DNA of 64,000 nucleotides from Oopsacas minuta (Eukaryota > Porifera > Hexactinellida > Lyssacinosida > Leucopsacidae): contig JAKMXF010000321.1 in the NCBI GenBank assembly GCA_024704765.1, positions 310,001 to 374,000 on the forward strand. Reading direction: 5' to 3'. A program made the position numbers and the translations under genes. Under the pieces are notes generated by a model. It was given only the letters and a program-made list of their open reading frames with translations, searched no databases and had not been told where the DNA came from. Of the stretch, positions 1 through 10,976 are shown one piece after another. The first letter of the stretch is position 1. The number at the start of each line of letters is the position of its first letter.

Positions 1-2101
1 ATTGCAATTAAGAATAAGGAGATTGAGCGTAGGATGGCAGATCTGAACCGGGAAAAGGATAAACTTAAAAAGCAGTTAGAACGGAATGAAGAGAGGGAAA
101 GAGAAAAGGAAATTAAATCACAAGAGAGAGACGCCAAACTTAAAAGGAAGGAAGAAATGCTAGATTTGAAAAATAAGGAAAGGGAATTGAAACTGAAATT
201 GAAAGAAGCTCAATTACAAGATAAGGAAAATGAAAGAAATAGAATTGAAGAAGAAAAGAATCGGAAAAAGGACAAAGTTCAAGCTGAACAAGAAAGATTC
301 AAAAACTTTTTTGTTTCAAAACCAACTCCCTCAAAACAACAGAATACTATTTCAACGACTGATTCTCGTTTTGTTCCCTTTCAAGTTAAAGACAATATGA
401 AGCTAGCTTGTTTACCTAGTAAACACATTGATCAAGAGGAATTTGACACATATTTGTCCTTAGAGACACAGGAATTCGATTCTAACACTTTACTAGCTGA
501 AATGAAATACAGACGACAACACAATATACATAAACAGAATCAACCAATGAAATTACAGAGTCAAAATGAGAATGATATTATAATAGTGACAGAGGGCGGA
601 GGTGACAGATTGTGTCGCAGTACTCAGCTACTTACGGTTAGATTCAAATTATTGCAATTTGTGGAGAATCAGAGACCAGCGTATTTTGGTACATTCTTCA
701 AACGGGGCATTCTAGTTACCGGGAGACGACCTTTTGGAATTGATTCTACAATCATGGATTATGAGGTGAGTATTTGTATTTCTATATATCCGTGTTAGAT
801 ATAATGGGAGTTCACCGTACATACTAGTTTAGACCCGCTTAAGTTACACGATATAGTATTGACTGAATAGAATTTAGGTAGACAGCGACCTTGAATGGGA
901 ACCAGATGATCCAGATGCTGAGAGTATAAAATCAAATGATTCAGATGAAGATGTATCAGGTAGTCAAAATGATTCGAATTCAGAGGACGGGTTCTTCGTA
1001 CCTCATGGGTATCTGTCCGAAGACGAGGGACACGGGTCTGAGGAGAATGATGAAGATTTCATCGAGGAGGAAATGATGGATCCTCACGCAAGCTACGAGG
1101 AGAAAAGGAAACAGAAACTTAAAGAAAAGCAAGATGCATGGTTAAGTGAGATTAGCAAAAAGTGTCAGTTATTGAAACCGTTTATAATATCTCGTATTTC
1201 AACTTCTCAACTTTCTTACGAAAATTTGGATAAAATAAACAAATGCACCGCTGTACTTCTAGTAGACGATCCGTTACAGGCAGCTCCACCTGCCATCACT
1301 GCGGCCTTCCCGTCTCGACCCAAGGGTGTACCGGATATGATTAACGCTACTTCACTTCCCTATTTCACTCAATACATACACGAGGAGAATATCGGAGTAG
1401 ATCGAGCTGTAATGCAATTCTGTATATTCTGGAATGAACACTATTTACCGATGAAGTATTCCGAAGCAAAACCCGATGACTTAACAAATTTGAAAGTTAA
1501 CAAAAGTAGATTAACAAAAACTATGCATAAAATCGCCAAAAAGATAGAAAACAAGCAATGGATCGTTAATGAAGAATTCTCATGCACAAACGTATTAGAC
1601 ATAAATGTAAAAAATGAGATTAGAAAACTCTTCCCCTCAAAAACTTTTAAAGTAATTGAAGAGACGGACAAAGGAATTTGCTCTTCCCCGAATATAGGGA
1701 ATAATAATACAGCTAAAACAGCTGATAAGAAAGATAACACAAAATTTGTGGGTCAAATACAATTGACAAAACTAGTACCACAACCTCAAAAACAACTGAA
1801 TTTTTATCAAACACAAAACGATACGAAAATCGACACAAAATCAATCACATCGATAAAACGGAAATCTCTCTCAGAATTGAAATCAGTCGTACGAATCGTC
1901 CAAGAGATTCCTATTTCCCCGCCTGACGTAGAAATGTCTGAAGTGAAAAGAGTAAAACTATCCACAAGTAACACGAGTATAGAATCGGACATAATTATAC
2001 TGGATACCCCGGTCAAAGAGAAGGGGAGAGTGGCGAGGAGGCTAGCGCTAGGTATGCAAGGAACAGACTCTAAAGGCACCTGTATACACGTATGGAAATA
2101 G
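1..2101 (+). CDS. CHAF1A: Chromatin assembly factor 1 large subunit (p150), 3' part
   Basis: This is the large subunit of the CAF-1 histone H3-H4 chaperone, which deposits nucleosomes behind replication forks through PCNA. The gene runs in from the left edge: the frame is open from base 1. Exons seen are 1-765 and 878-2101, joined in phase 0. The first part is a long K/E/R-rich helix (about residues 1-100 of the visible part), typical of the KER region. The exon junction creates D-Y-E/V-D-S-D, followed by an acidic stretch and FFVPHGYLSEDEG, the ED-domain signature of this family. The C-terminal part (QAAPPAITAAFP region and beyond) fits the winged-helix end. The 112-bp intron holds a short piece of repeat family A. 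The N-terminal PCNA-binding region lies outside the window. Confidence 0.93.
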
Positions 2102-2420
2102 TATTGATTTACCTTACAATTTTTATGAGTTTTTGTGTGATAATTATCACTTTAGAATGTTGGAATTGTGAATTGTCTTTTATTCGCTCTCAGGCGATAT
2201 ATGAATTATCTAATTTACTTAATCTGTGTTTGTTATGTCAAAACAAATTTCCAATAGCTCAATTTGATTCCATCTTTTCACCCACGTACCCTCTATACCA
2301 ATTTTGACACATTCTGTGGACCACCAAGAGTCCATGGATCCAAGGTTCGGGGATCGATGAATGGTTATGTTAATATTTTCACAGCTTTCCAATTAACTTC
2401 TAAACTACTAGAATTATATT

Positions 2421-3014
2421 ATGGAAATGTTACTAAGACTTTCGAAATTCCGATTTATTTTCCCAAAAATACAGATCTTACCAACATCCAATAGTTTATT
2501 TTCTCCAAGGAGTTACTCATATGATGAATTATCACACCTTAACAAGAAGGGTGAGATTAACATGGTGGATGTGGGCGCCAAAAGGGTGTCAAAACGTTAT
2601 ACTAAAGCCGTAGCTACAATTAATTTTGGTGATTCTGTTTTCAAAAGTTTAACGAATAATTTCAATTTCACTAAAAAGGGAAATATCTTTGAAGTGGCTA
2701 AGTTGTCTGGAATAATGGCAGCAAAGAGAACATCTGAACTTATCCCATTGTGCCACTCCGTGCCACTTGACCACGTGTCAATTGAAGTAACACCTTTACC
2801 AGATAGTTTCAGTTTGCGGTTAACTTGTGAGGTGACATGTGAATCTAAAACTGGGTGTGAAATGGAGGCTTTATTAGGAGTGAATGTGGCATGTCTTGCT
2901 GTATATGATATGTGTAAATCATTATCTCATAATATTTGTATTGAGAGAGTACAGCTGGTGGAGAAAAGTGGTGGAAAATCAGGACACTTTATTAACAACT
3001 TTGGAAACAGTTGA
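2421..3014 (+). CDS. MOCS1: Cyclic pyranopterin monophosphate synthase (MoaC), stand-alone
   Basis: MoaC converts the cyclic dihydro-GTP intermediate made by MoaA into cyclic pyranopterin monophosphate, the first stable molybdenum-cofactor precursor. The 197-aa single-exon frame has about 45 N-terminal residues rich in R, K, S and F with few acids, which looks like a mitochondrial presequence. The MoaC fold follows: MVDVGAK, AAKRTSELIPLCHSVPL, GCEMEALLGVN, YDMCKS and EKSGGKSGHF are the conserved blocks, including the active-site LIPLCH and EMEAL motifs. The usual KTGG reads KSGG. In most animals this domain is the B part of the MOCS1 transcript after MoaA. No MoaA domain is visible in this window, so this copy looks independent. 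A MoaA exon far away cannot be excluded, because the left neighbour is CHAF1A. Confidence 0.95.
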   Translation: MEMLLRLSKFRFIFPKIQILPTSNSLFSPRSYSYDELSHLNKKGEINMVDVGAKRVSKRYTKAVATINFGDSVFKSLTNNFNFTKKGNIFEVAKLSGIMAAKRTSELIPLCHSVPLDHVSIEVTPLPDSFSLRLTCEVTCESKTGCEMEALLGVNVACLAVYDMCKSLSHNICIERVQLVEKSGGKSGHFINNFGNS

Positions 3015-3460
3015 TCTTATGAATTATGTTTTTTACTCAATTTATTTATGTCACAATTGCTTGTGGCATAAACCACTTCGCATAGACATATCTCGAAAAG
3101 TATAAGTGTGTTTTATATGCTCAAAATTGCGATATATGTAAGTCAGAGTTCCCTCTTCACGAAAAGTTGCGTCTCGGGACAATTCGTCTAAAGGGCCTGG
3201 AGAATTTCTCTCAGATATAATTACAATTTTCTCCTGTTAGTTGGATATATTGGTCAGTTTGACTCCATTAAGATAACGACTAATCCAAATACATTTAGAT
3301 ATTTCTGGTCTGGGTTTCAACATATAATACATTCTGAGATCCTGTGGACCCCTGCTGTCGCCCTTGGATCACCGAGGGATCCATGGACCTCAGTTTAGGA
3401 ACCGCTTTCATCCTATCCTTAAAATAGTCCCCAATAACTGGAGTACTGTTTAATCTAGTT
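3015..3460. other. Intergenic stretch with a hAT-like repeat
   Basis: No gene is visible between MoaC and TTC37. Around 3300-3410 lies a degenerate copy of repeat family C, with the 'ccatggacctcag...ggaaccgc' end typical of the family. The ATG of TTC37 follows directly. Confidence 0.5.
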
Positions 3461-6400
3461 ATGGCTGAAGGTAAATCTTCTAAAGAAGTTAGATCTCTCC
3501 TGAAGAGAGCTAAGTCCTGCGTGGATAAATCAGATTATATTACAGCTATACAGCACCTGAATAATGTACTAAATTTAGAACAAGATAATTGTAATGGATT
3601 ACTGATGAAGGGGTTTGTGCTGATTAAGCAGGGAGGTACTGATGAGGCTGAGAGTGTCCTCTGGAGGGTTGTGGAGTTACAGGAAGGGGGAATGTCTGGA
3701 TGGCAGGGACTCAAGGAGCTTTATGAAAGGGAGGGAGGAACTGAAACTAGAAAGGATAAGGTAAAAGTTGTTTGTTTGTTCGTTTGTTGATTGATTGATT
3801 GATTGATTTGTTTGTTTGTTTATTTGTTTGTTTGTTTATTTGTTTGTTTGTTTGATTGTTTGATTGTTTGTTTATTTGTTTGTTTAGGAATCTCTGTGTA
3901 GAGTGTATACAAATCTTCTCAAACTATATTCAGAAGAAAACAAGAAATTTACAATTCTAGAAAAACTATCAAATATTCTAATCAGACTAGACCGTAAGCT
4001 AGAAGCTCTGGATTATTATATTTCATATTTCTCCATATGTGTTGAGCAAAATAAACAACAACAAATATACAAATACTGGGAGCAGACATTAAATATTTGT
4101 GTCAACAAAACTTCAAAACAAAAATTTGATGAATTATTTCCAAAAATCAGAGAATTTTATTTGAATCTTTCAGAAAATGGATTTATAAATGACGTCATTA
4201 TTCCATACATAACTCTATTGTATAACAAAATATTTTTGTCATATGAAAATTATGATATTTTCACACTTCACATCATTGAGGTTATTTGCCAGTTAGAAAC
4301 AGAAATTCCAGAAAATGTTTGTTTTATGGCTAAAGAAATGTTGTTTGTATTTACTCTCACTTTTTATGATAAAATTGATATTCAAGGGTGTGAATTTATG
4401 ATTAATACTGTTCTTGATGATTTGTTGAAGTTAATTTGTCAAGAAAAGTTCATTCAATCTTTTGAGAAATTACACCTGTTATCAGATTTTGAGAATTCTA
4501 TTTTTCCAGGAAAATGGGCAAAATTGAAATGTTTTTTCGGAACTTATCAGTTTCGAAAGGTTACAGATATATGTTATGAAGAGCTAGGTGTTATAAACAG
4601 GAACCAAACACCTCATTGGTTCCATTTATGGTACAAAAATGAGTTATTACTCATGCTAGCTGAAACATATTTTGAGATGGAAGATATTAAACATTCAAAA
4701 AATATTCTCACAGAGCTCAAAAACTTAGATTCTAAACAGGAACTGAAACTAAAATATATGAAAATTTGTTTATTAATTTCTGATAAACATTTTGAGGAAG
4801 CTCTAACTTTATTTGAAACTGTCAGCTATAAAAATGACGTCATAAAATGGCTATGTTTGAAAAGTGAAATTCTCTCACAGAACGGATCAAACGATAAATC
4901 GATTGAGCTAATTAAACAGCTGATAAATGAGAATGACACCTCATCTCTCTGCCACTTCACTTTAGGAATGTGTTATTGGAGAAGTGGTTTAGTGGCACGA
5001 GAAGATAAAGAAAAGTGTCTTAAATGTTTCTTGATATCTTTCAGTTTAGACCAACTCAATTATAAACCAATGCAATACATTGGTAATTACTATAATACTG
5101 TAAGTTCATTGTCACATATTGAAAACTGTAGTACATAAGCTAATGACCGGAAATTTCACACTTTTTCGTGCGTTTGTCCGTACAAAAACTGCTCGCGTTT
5201 TGTGTTATAAACAAATCAAGATATCCTAGAACAACATCCAAGCAGATAAACTAAATGCACAATCCATGGTTAAATAAGTAATTTTTGACGATACACCCGA
5301 TATCCAGTTATTTTCTGTATAGATTTCAATCAATCTCACCAAATCCCGTAAATGCTTTGAGAAAGCTTGTCAGCTGGCTCCATGGAGTAACAAGCTAGGA
5401 CAGGTATACGGAGACTTACTGATAGATCTCGGACAAGAAGAATATGCTTTGGAATTCTACAGAAGTTTGTCTCTTAAAATATCTCCAAACACAGGGAAAT
5501 GGATTTGGATAAGATTAGGATTAAGTGAGAGAAAAGCTAAGAACTTCCCAGAAACTATTCGATGTTTTCAGAATGCTCTTAACTGTGATGAATCAGATCC
5601 TAGGGTCCTAGAATGTCTGGGGGAAGTATACTTGGTCAGAGGGAGCTTGCTGGGAGCTCTAGCTAGCTTTGAGGCTGTACTGAAGATAGAGGAGGATAAT
5701 TTGTTCTGTTTATATGAGACAGGATGTATTAGGAAAGAAGCAGGAGAAACGATTGAGGCTGTAGATATTTTTCAGAAGGTTCTGCAGTTAAACTCCACGT
5801 AAGTCAGTAGATATTATTATAGCGACTCCTGCGGATTGATTGACATCCCCATACTGCCATAAATTCTCATAGCTCCTGTAATGCCATGTAAGTGTCCAAT
5901 AGCCATCAGGCCCCATACTTAACAACCCTAAAATTATCCAGGAATATAGCAAAAAATAGACAAATTTCCAGAATTTTTTGTATAATGTTCCTCTGGGGTC
6001 TGGATATGAATTGAAATTCAGGGTTCCTGGGAGAATTGGCTTGTATGAAAGTCAGTTCATATTACTTCTTTCCATTCTATTTCCTTAGATACATACCAGC
6101 TCTTCTCTCAGCAGCAGAATGTCACTACAATATATCAGTAGAATCTATTCATACAGGTTTATTACCTGTAGCTGTTATACACATAGAGAAAGGATTAGAG
6201 TTTGTAGCTAAATGTTGTGAACTGAAATCTGACTACATATCTGTATGGTTATGTATCGGGGAGATTGGAATGTTAGGGAGACATTTTGATGCTCATACAA
6301 AGATTAATACAAACTCTACTACACTGTTTCCTCAACTAAAAGACAATATGGTATAATTAACTGCTACTAATAGCTGCCTAACTGCCATCTCTGTATAACT

Positions 6401-9400
6401 GTCACCTTCATAGCGGCCACTTATGGCCAGTCCTTCGTGGCTGTTATAGGCAAGTTTGACTATATATTCTTTCTAGGTTAGCCCTGCTGACCTCCTCCAG
6501 TTGTCTATAAAGAGTTTCCACATGTGTGTATCCCTCTCTCCTCATCACTCTAATCTCCTCTATTTGCTATCTCTATCTTACTATTATTCTATGACAGATG
6601 GAAGTATTGAATTAGCTTACAAGTATTGTATGAATGCTATTATACTTAATGATGGAGATTATAGGTACTGGAATCTGTTAGGTAAATATTATTAGGCTAC
6701 TATTAGTTGGAAACTTGCTTCAGCTCCACCGCCCGCATCAAGTTTACCTTCCGTATTAATAGTGCCATTATTTCACCATTTTACCTGTGATATTCAACTA
6801 AACAATATATTTACTAACTAACCGGTGAATGGTAGTGATTTTATCTTATGTTGAGCTGAAACAAGTTTCTCATTAACAGAGGTCTTATGAGTATCTTATA
6901 GCCACGAATTCTTTAGGGCTAATCCTGCTGTCAAGAGAAGTGAGACAATCCTCCTTAATAAGACACTCATTTGTAAAATCTCTGAGTTTGCAATCAGATC
7001 ACATAACTTGGACTAACCTCGGTTATTTCTATATGACAGAAGGAGAGTACGAATTAGCTCTGAAGTGTTTTGAGAATGCTAAATCTACAGATCCTCTATC
7101 TATCTATCCTTGGATAGGATTAGCATTCATGGCTCAGTTGTTTAACAGACATAAACAAAGTTTAGGTTTATTTCGTCATCAGAATGGTATGGGATATCAG
7201 CAGGAATCTGCTCTGTTGTTTGGATGGAAAGTTTGTGAGGTTATTGTGCAGAGTGATAAGAAGGAAATATATGGATGCAATGGGGAAGTTAAGGTTAGTT
7301 ATAAGCGCCATAGACAGATTAGTACTTAAACGGTCTGGGAAATAATCCGAAGCCAATTAAGCTCATCAACTCATCATTTCACCGACCCACTGCGCATTTG
7401 CCCGGCGTTCCTGCGACCGGCAGCCCAATCCGCCCTTGTAAGCAACGGTTAGCTGCACGCAAGGTTATATTTTGCGAGTAATTGGGCTAAGGCGGGTGTA
7501 GCATTTGTATTGGTATAATCTACCGAGAGGGGAAAATTCTGATTTTTGCCGCGTTTCGGCGGGACTTATACTCAATTTGTTGGTATGTATATGCGAACTT
7601 CAAAGTTGCATAAACTTAAAATCCAAAATATAGAAACCAAAACAGAGAATAGAAATGATAGGAACAAACTTCGTTACCCTCGGAGTGTATCATATATTTA
7701 TATCTCTAATATTTGTAGCCTGAATTCCTGGACTATCTATTACTAGCCAGAGACAGACTGTATCATTACTCATTACACCATAGTAATGCTACGGCTAGTA
7801 ACATGTTAGCTGTATTGTATGAGATGGAAGGAGTATACACATTAGCTGTAGATACATATATGATAGCTATACACATGCTGGATACCGAATCTAAGGTGAA
7901 TTGTATACATTTATTTACCGTCACTTCCTTTATTTGGAAACTTGTTCCAGCTCCACTGCCCGCTTCAAGTTTACCTGCCGTATGAATTTTGTAATTATTT
8001 TACTATATTATCAGTGAAACCAACTACACAATATATTTACTAACTAACGGGTGAATAGTAGTGATTATATCTTCACAGACATTACTTCCAATTATCGAAA
8101 ATTATTTTCGCAGGAATACACCAAAGTATTAACAAACTTAATCCGAGCTAGCAACAAAGCGAAGAGAAAGGAATTCAACAAAGAATTATTACACAAACTA
8201 CCGAAATCTCCTACAAATATTCTACAGAATTCCATCTCTCTATTTTATGCAAGAAATTACACAGAAAGTTTGAATCTACTCAACGAGTTAATTCCTCTAA
8301 TTGAGCATGAAGATGATATAAATGATGTAAACTATATGATTGGATTAGTTGCTAATCAGGCCAGAGACCAGAGACTAGCTAATGGTACCCTCGCAAAGGT
8401 GTGAAAATATACATAGAGCTGGGTTATTGCTTATTAGGGTGTTAAGCTCGATAAAAATCAGGGCTTTTAGTAACACTAACGTCGGAAAATTCTCATTATT
8501 TGTCTGTTAAATACGGTAAAATGAACTAAATATAGCAGTCAACTCCCGTCATATCTAACACAGACATATCCAAATACCCGTTTATATGAAGTCTTCATTG
8601 TACAAATATGGCCCCAAAGTGTCGAAGTAACATATATTCCGTCGGTTATCTCGAACTATTTATTGCAGTCTCTTAAGCTTCGATATAACGAGAATTGATT
8701 GTATTTCTTTTGCACCAATTTACCTATTTATTCATTTAGTTATCTAAAGGGAAGTTGCCTCTAGAGGCTTGTACAGCTCTATGCTGTATAGGATTTGTGT
8801 ATGGAAATCTTAAACTGGTGGAAGGATCTGTGACACGAATGCATGAGGTGTCATGTGGAGATTGGGGTGCTCCTCCCTGCCATAACCTCTCCCAAGTTGT
8901 TCTAATTTTAGAATCTCTTCTCTTACATTATTCTTCTGATAGTAAGGGAATAAGTATAGAGATTGTAAAGGTAAGGCCCTTATTAATTGGTACTATCATT
9001 ATTTGATGCGGGAAGTGGAGCTGAAACAAGCTTCCAACTAGTCAAATAATTCAGAATTATCTATAGAAATTGGATGATTTGGTGACACAACTCTCTCCTA
9101 AAGTATCCGACACTTCAACCCAGAAAATAAAATTACTCTCTGATCTACAAAATGGTGTTAAACTGCCACTTTGTCAACCAACACCTCCAAAAATCGTAAC
9201 AGCATTTATACAACCGGATATACTCAACCAATCAGATTTAGAGTTAGAAATACAACCAACTGATAGACTGGAACTAAAGGAAGAATTAGTTCCAGTTATG
9301 ACAACAAAACAGTGTATGAAAACAGCACAGAAATTAATATATGTTAATCCTAGTGACGTCACCTGTTGGACTAATCTAATTATTTCTATTTCTTATCAGA

Positions 9401-10466
9401 TATGGTTATCAGCTGATAGAACAGCTGAGACTCAGTTAATGGTGGTGCTAGTTGTGTTGCTGAGGAGACTGATTGAGAGTTCAAAGGTAAGAGGGTGTCA
9501 TATTTTAATAGCCCGTAAGATAAGTAAATTTGCTGGTTTATTCCAAATTAGCATGAATTGTTGTAAAATACGGTCTAACCCTCAGAAACAGGGTGTAAGG
9601 GATACATAAATTGCTATCCCATTTCTCTGTTTCTGCCAATTTCCCCGATTGTAGGGTTCATTTGTATGGGACTAGGAATTCGCTCTATTGTCTTCACTCC
9701 TTTTCCATAAGTTTCCCGTTTGTGGAGGTGACACTTTATCTTGCAACCGAGTACGAAATAGTTAAAATTAATATTTAACTCGGTTTAATGTATTATTCAG
9801 GAAATATCATCCCTCAACAATTGGTGTATACAGACATATATTTCATTAGTGTTCTATTTCAAACCGTTTGGAATTTATTTTGAAGATTTCTCAGTTGTCA
9901 CTGAGCACCCCTTAGCACTTGTATACCGTACCATTCAGACTCTCAAACAATCTCCAGACACAGAGCTGATTGACTTATGCAAGGATACACTACAGACACA
10001 AATAGCTCTGTGTAGATATCTCGTGAAGATAGATAGCTATATTCCAGCACTGAATTCCTATAAGACAGCTCTGATGTTAGGGAAATCTATTTCTAATCAG
10101 TGTATGGTAAGTCTAGGGACAGTAGAACCTCGGGGACCCGAACGAAATTATGATGCAATTGTCACCTTTTGGATATCGAAAAAAGCGCATTCTCGAATAC
10201 TGTCCAAATCTTGGAGATTCTCTGTAATATTAATTATTCCTTCTTAGGTATTTGTTTTGATAGAAATGGCTTTGCAATCTATTTGTTGGTTTAAACGTTG
10301 TGTGAGAGAGAAAGTTAAATTCCCACAAGAAGTAAATCTACACAAAATAGCTAAAGATAATCTCATCAAAAGCAAACAGCTGATACCTCAAATCTCAGAT
10401 TTAACTGAAGTGTTAAAGAAAGCTAATGAAGATTTGCATAATGAATTTTATTTTATACAAAAATGA
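3461..10466 (+). CDS. SKIC3: Superkiller complex scaffold SKI3 / TTC37, about 12 exons
   Basis: This is the TPR scaffold of the SKI complex, which feeds mRNA to the cytoplasmic exosome. The start MAEGKSSKEVRSLLKRAKSC and following TPRs resemble animal TTC37. Exons as I read them are 3461-3760, 3888-5099, 5323-5798, 6089-6350, 6477-6681, 6902-7293, 7747-7895, 8114-8398, 8740-8970, 9067-9486, 9801-10106 and 10248-10466. All but one junction keep the frame. The exon at 7747 needs a one-base carry-over that 7293 does not supply, so a small exon between 7294 and 7746 is probably missed. The product is about 1,490 aa, close to the animal size. Repeats typical of the family are YFYMTEGEYELALKCFENA (exon at 6902) and LGEVYLVRGSLLGALASFEA (exon at 5323). 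Introns carry a TTTG/TTTA microsatellite and copies of repeat families A, B and D. Confidence 0.9.
3776..3886 (+). repeat. TTTG/TTGA tetranucleotide microsatellite in TTC37 intron 1
   Basis: An imperfect run of TTGT, TTGA and TTTA units nearly fills the first intron and runs up to its TTTAG acceptor, where it serves as the pyrimidine tract. Confidence 0.9.
6697..6882 (+). mobile_element. Family D MITE in TTC37 intron 5
   Basis: The element starts near GGAAACTTGCTTCAGCTCCA and ends with its inverted form GAGCTGAAACAAGTTTC. It occupies most of the 220-bp intron 6682-6901. A related copy is in the intron at 7896-8113 and a short one at about 9005-9046. Confidence 0.65.
7920..8075 (+). mobile_element. 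Family D MITE in TTC37 intron 7
   Basis: This copy is similar over its length to the one at 6697-6882, including TTTGGAAACTTGTTCCAGCT and the internal block ACACAATATATTTACTAACT. It has no recognisable right inverted end, and a possible but frame-breaking acceptor (TTCACAG) sits at its edge. Confidence 0.6.
8536..8701 (-). mobile_element. Family A MITE in TTC37 intron 8
   Basis: The element begins CAGTCAACTCCCGTCATATC and ends TCGATATAACGAGAATTGAT, which is the inverted match. The internal block with 'atggccccaaagtgtcgaagtaac' is shared with the copies at 24090 and 60629. Confidence 0.75.
9005..9046 (-). mobile_element. Short family D copy in TTC37 intron 9
   Basis: In the 96-bp intron 8971-9066, the stretch GGAGCTGAAACAAGCTTCCA is the inverted terminal sequence of family D. 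It represents only one end of the element, or a solo terminus. Confidence 0.5.
9590..9745 (-). mobile_element. Family B MITE in TTC37 intron 10
   Basis: On the minus strand this reads AAGTGTCACCTCCACAAACG and then the family B body (GGACTAGGAATTCGCTC on the plus strand). It is an older copy whose ends have diverged. Confidence 0.6.
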
Positions 10467-10976
10467 CGGTAGAGAATGGAATAGAAAATATTTTTCTAAT
10501 ATTTTTGCAATATTTACGAATTCGGTAAGATCCATTGTGTATAGAGTTGACTGTATGGAAGCAGTATAATGTACTCTAGGCCATAAATGTATAGCTTTGC
10601 TGATTGATTATACAATTATTATCAGTCTAGACCCGGAAACCTACATACTGCCGTTTCCGCTTATTCTCATTATTTCATCACAGGTGCGTAATTACAGTAT
10701 TTCCCGCTTAATTATCCTATAAATATTCGAATAATTGGTTGGGTGAATGGGATAATTGATCGAAAATACTGCAGCAACGTATAAGAGTGTTTGCTTCCTC
10801 GCCTTTCCACCCTTTGCCCTCATTTGGCTATTGTAATAGCTGTTTTACGAGTAAATATTCATCTTCGCTGTGAGATTTCTAGTTACCCCTGGCATGAGCT
10901 AGTCAGCTAATAAATAGAATCTATTCCATTACATCATTTTATACAATCATACGTAGGATTAAATATTTCTTTAGAA
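10467..10976. other. Intergenic region upstream of triokinase
   Basis: This 510-bp stretch between the TTC37 stop and the TKFC ATG shows no ORF, RNA gene or clear repeat. It presumably holds the TTC37 3' end and the TKFC promoter. Confidence 0.4.

Noticed and set aside
7546-7746. 66-codon frame inside a TTC37 intron
   Set aside because: It ends at the acceptor of the next exon and does not resemble the TPR sequence expected there.
8076-8113. Earlier acceptor (TTCACAG) for TTC37 exon 8
   Set aside because: It would need a one-base carry-over that exon 7 does not leave; the TTTTCGCAG acceptor at 8113 keeps the frame.
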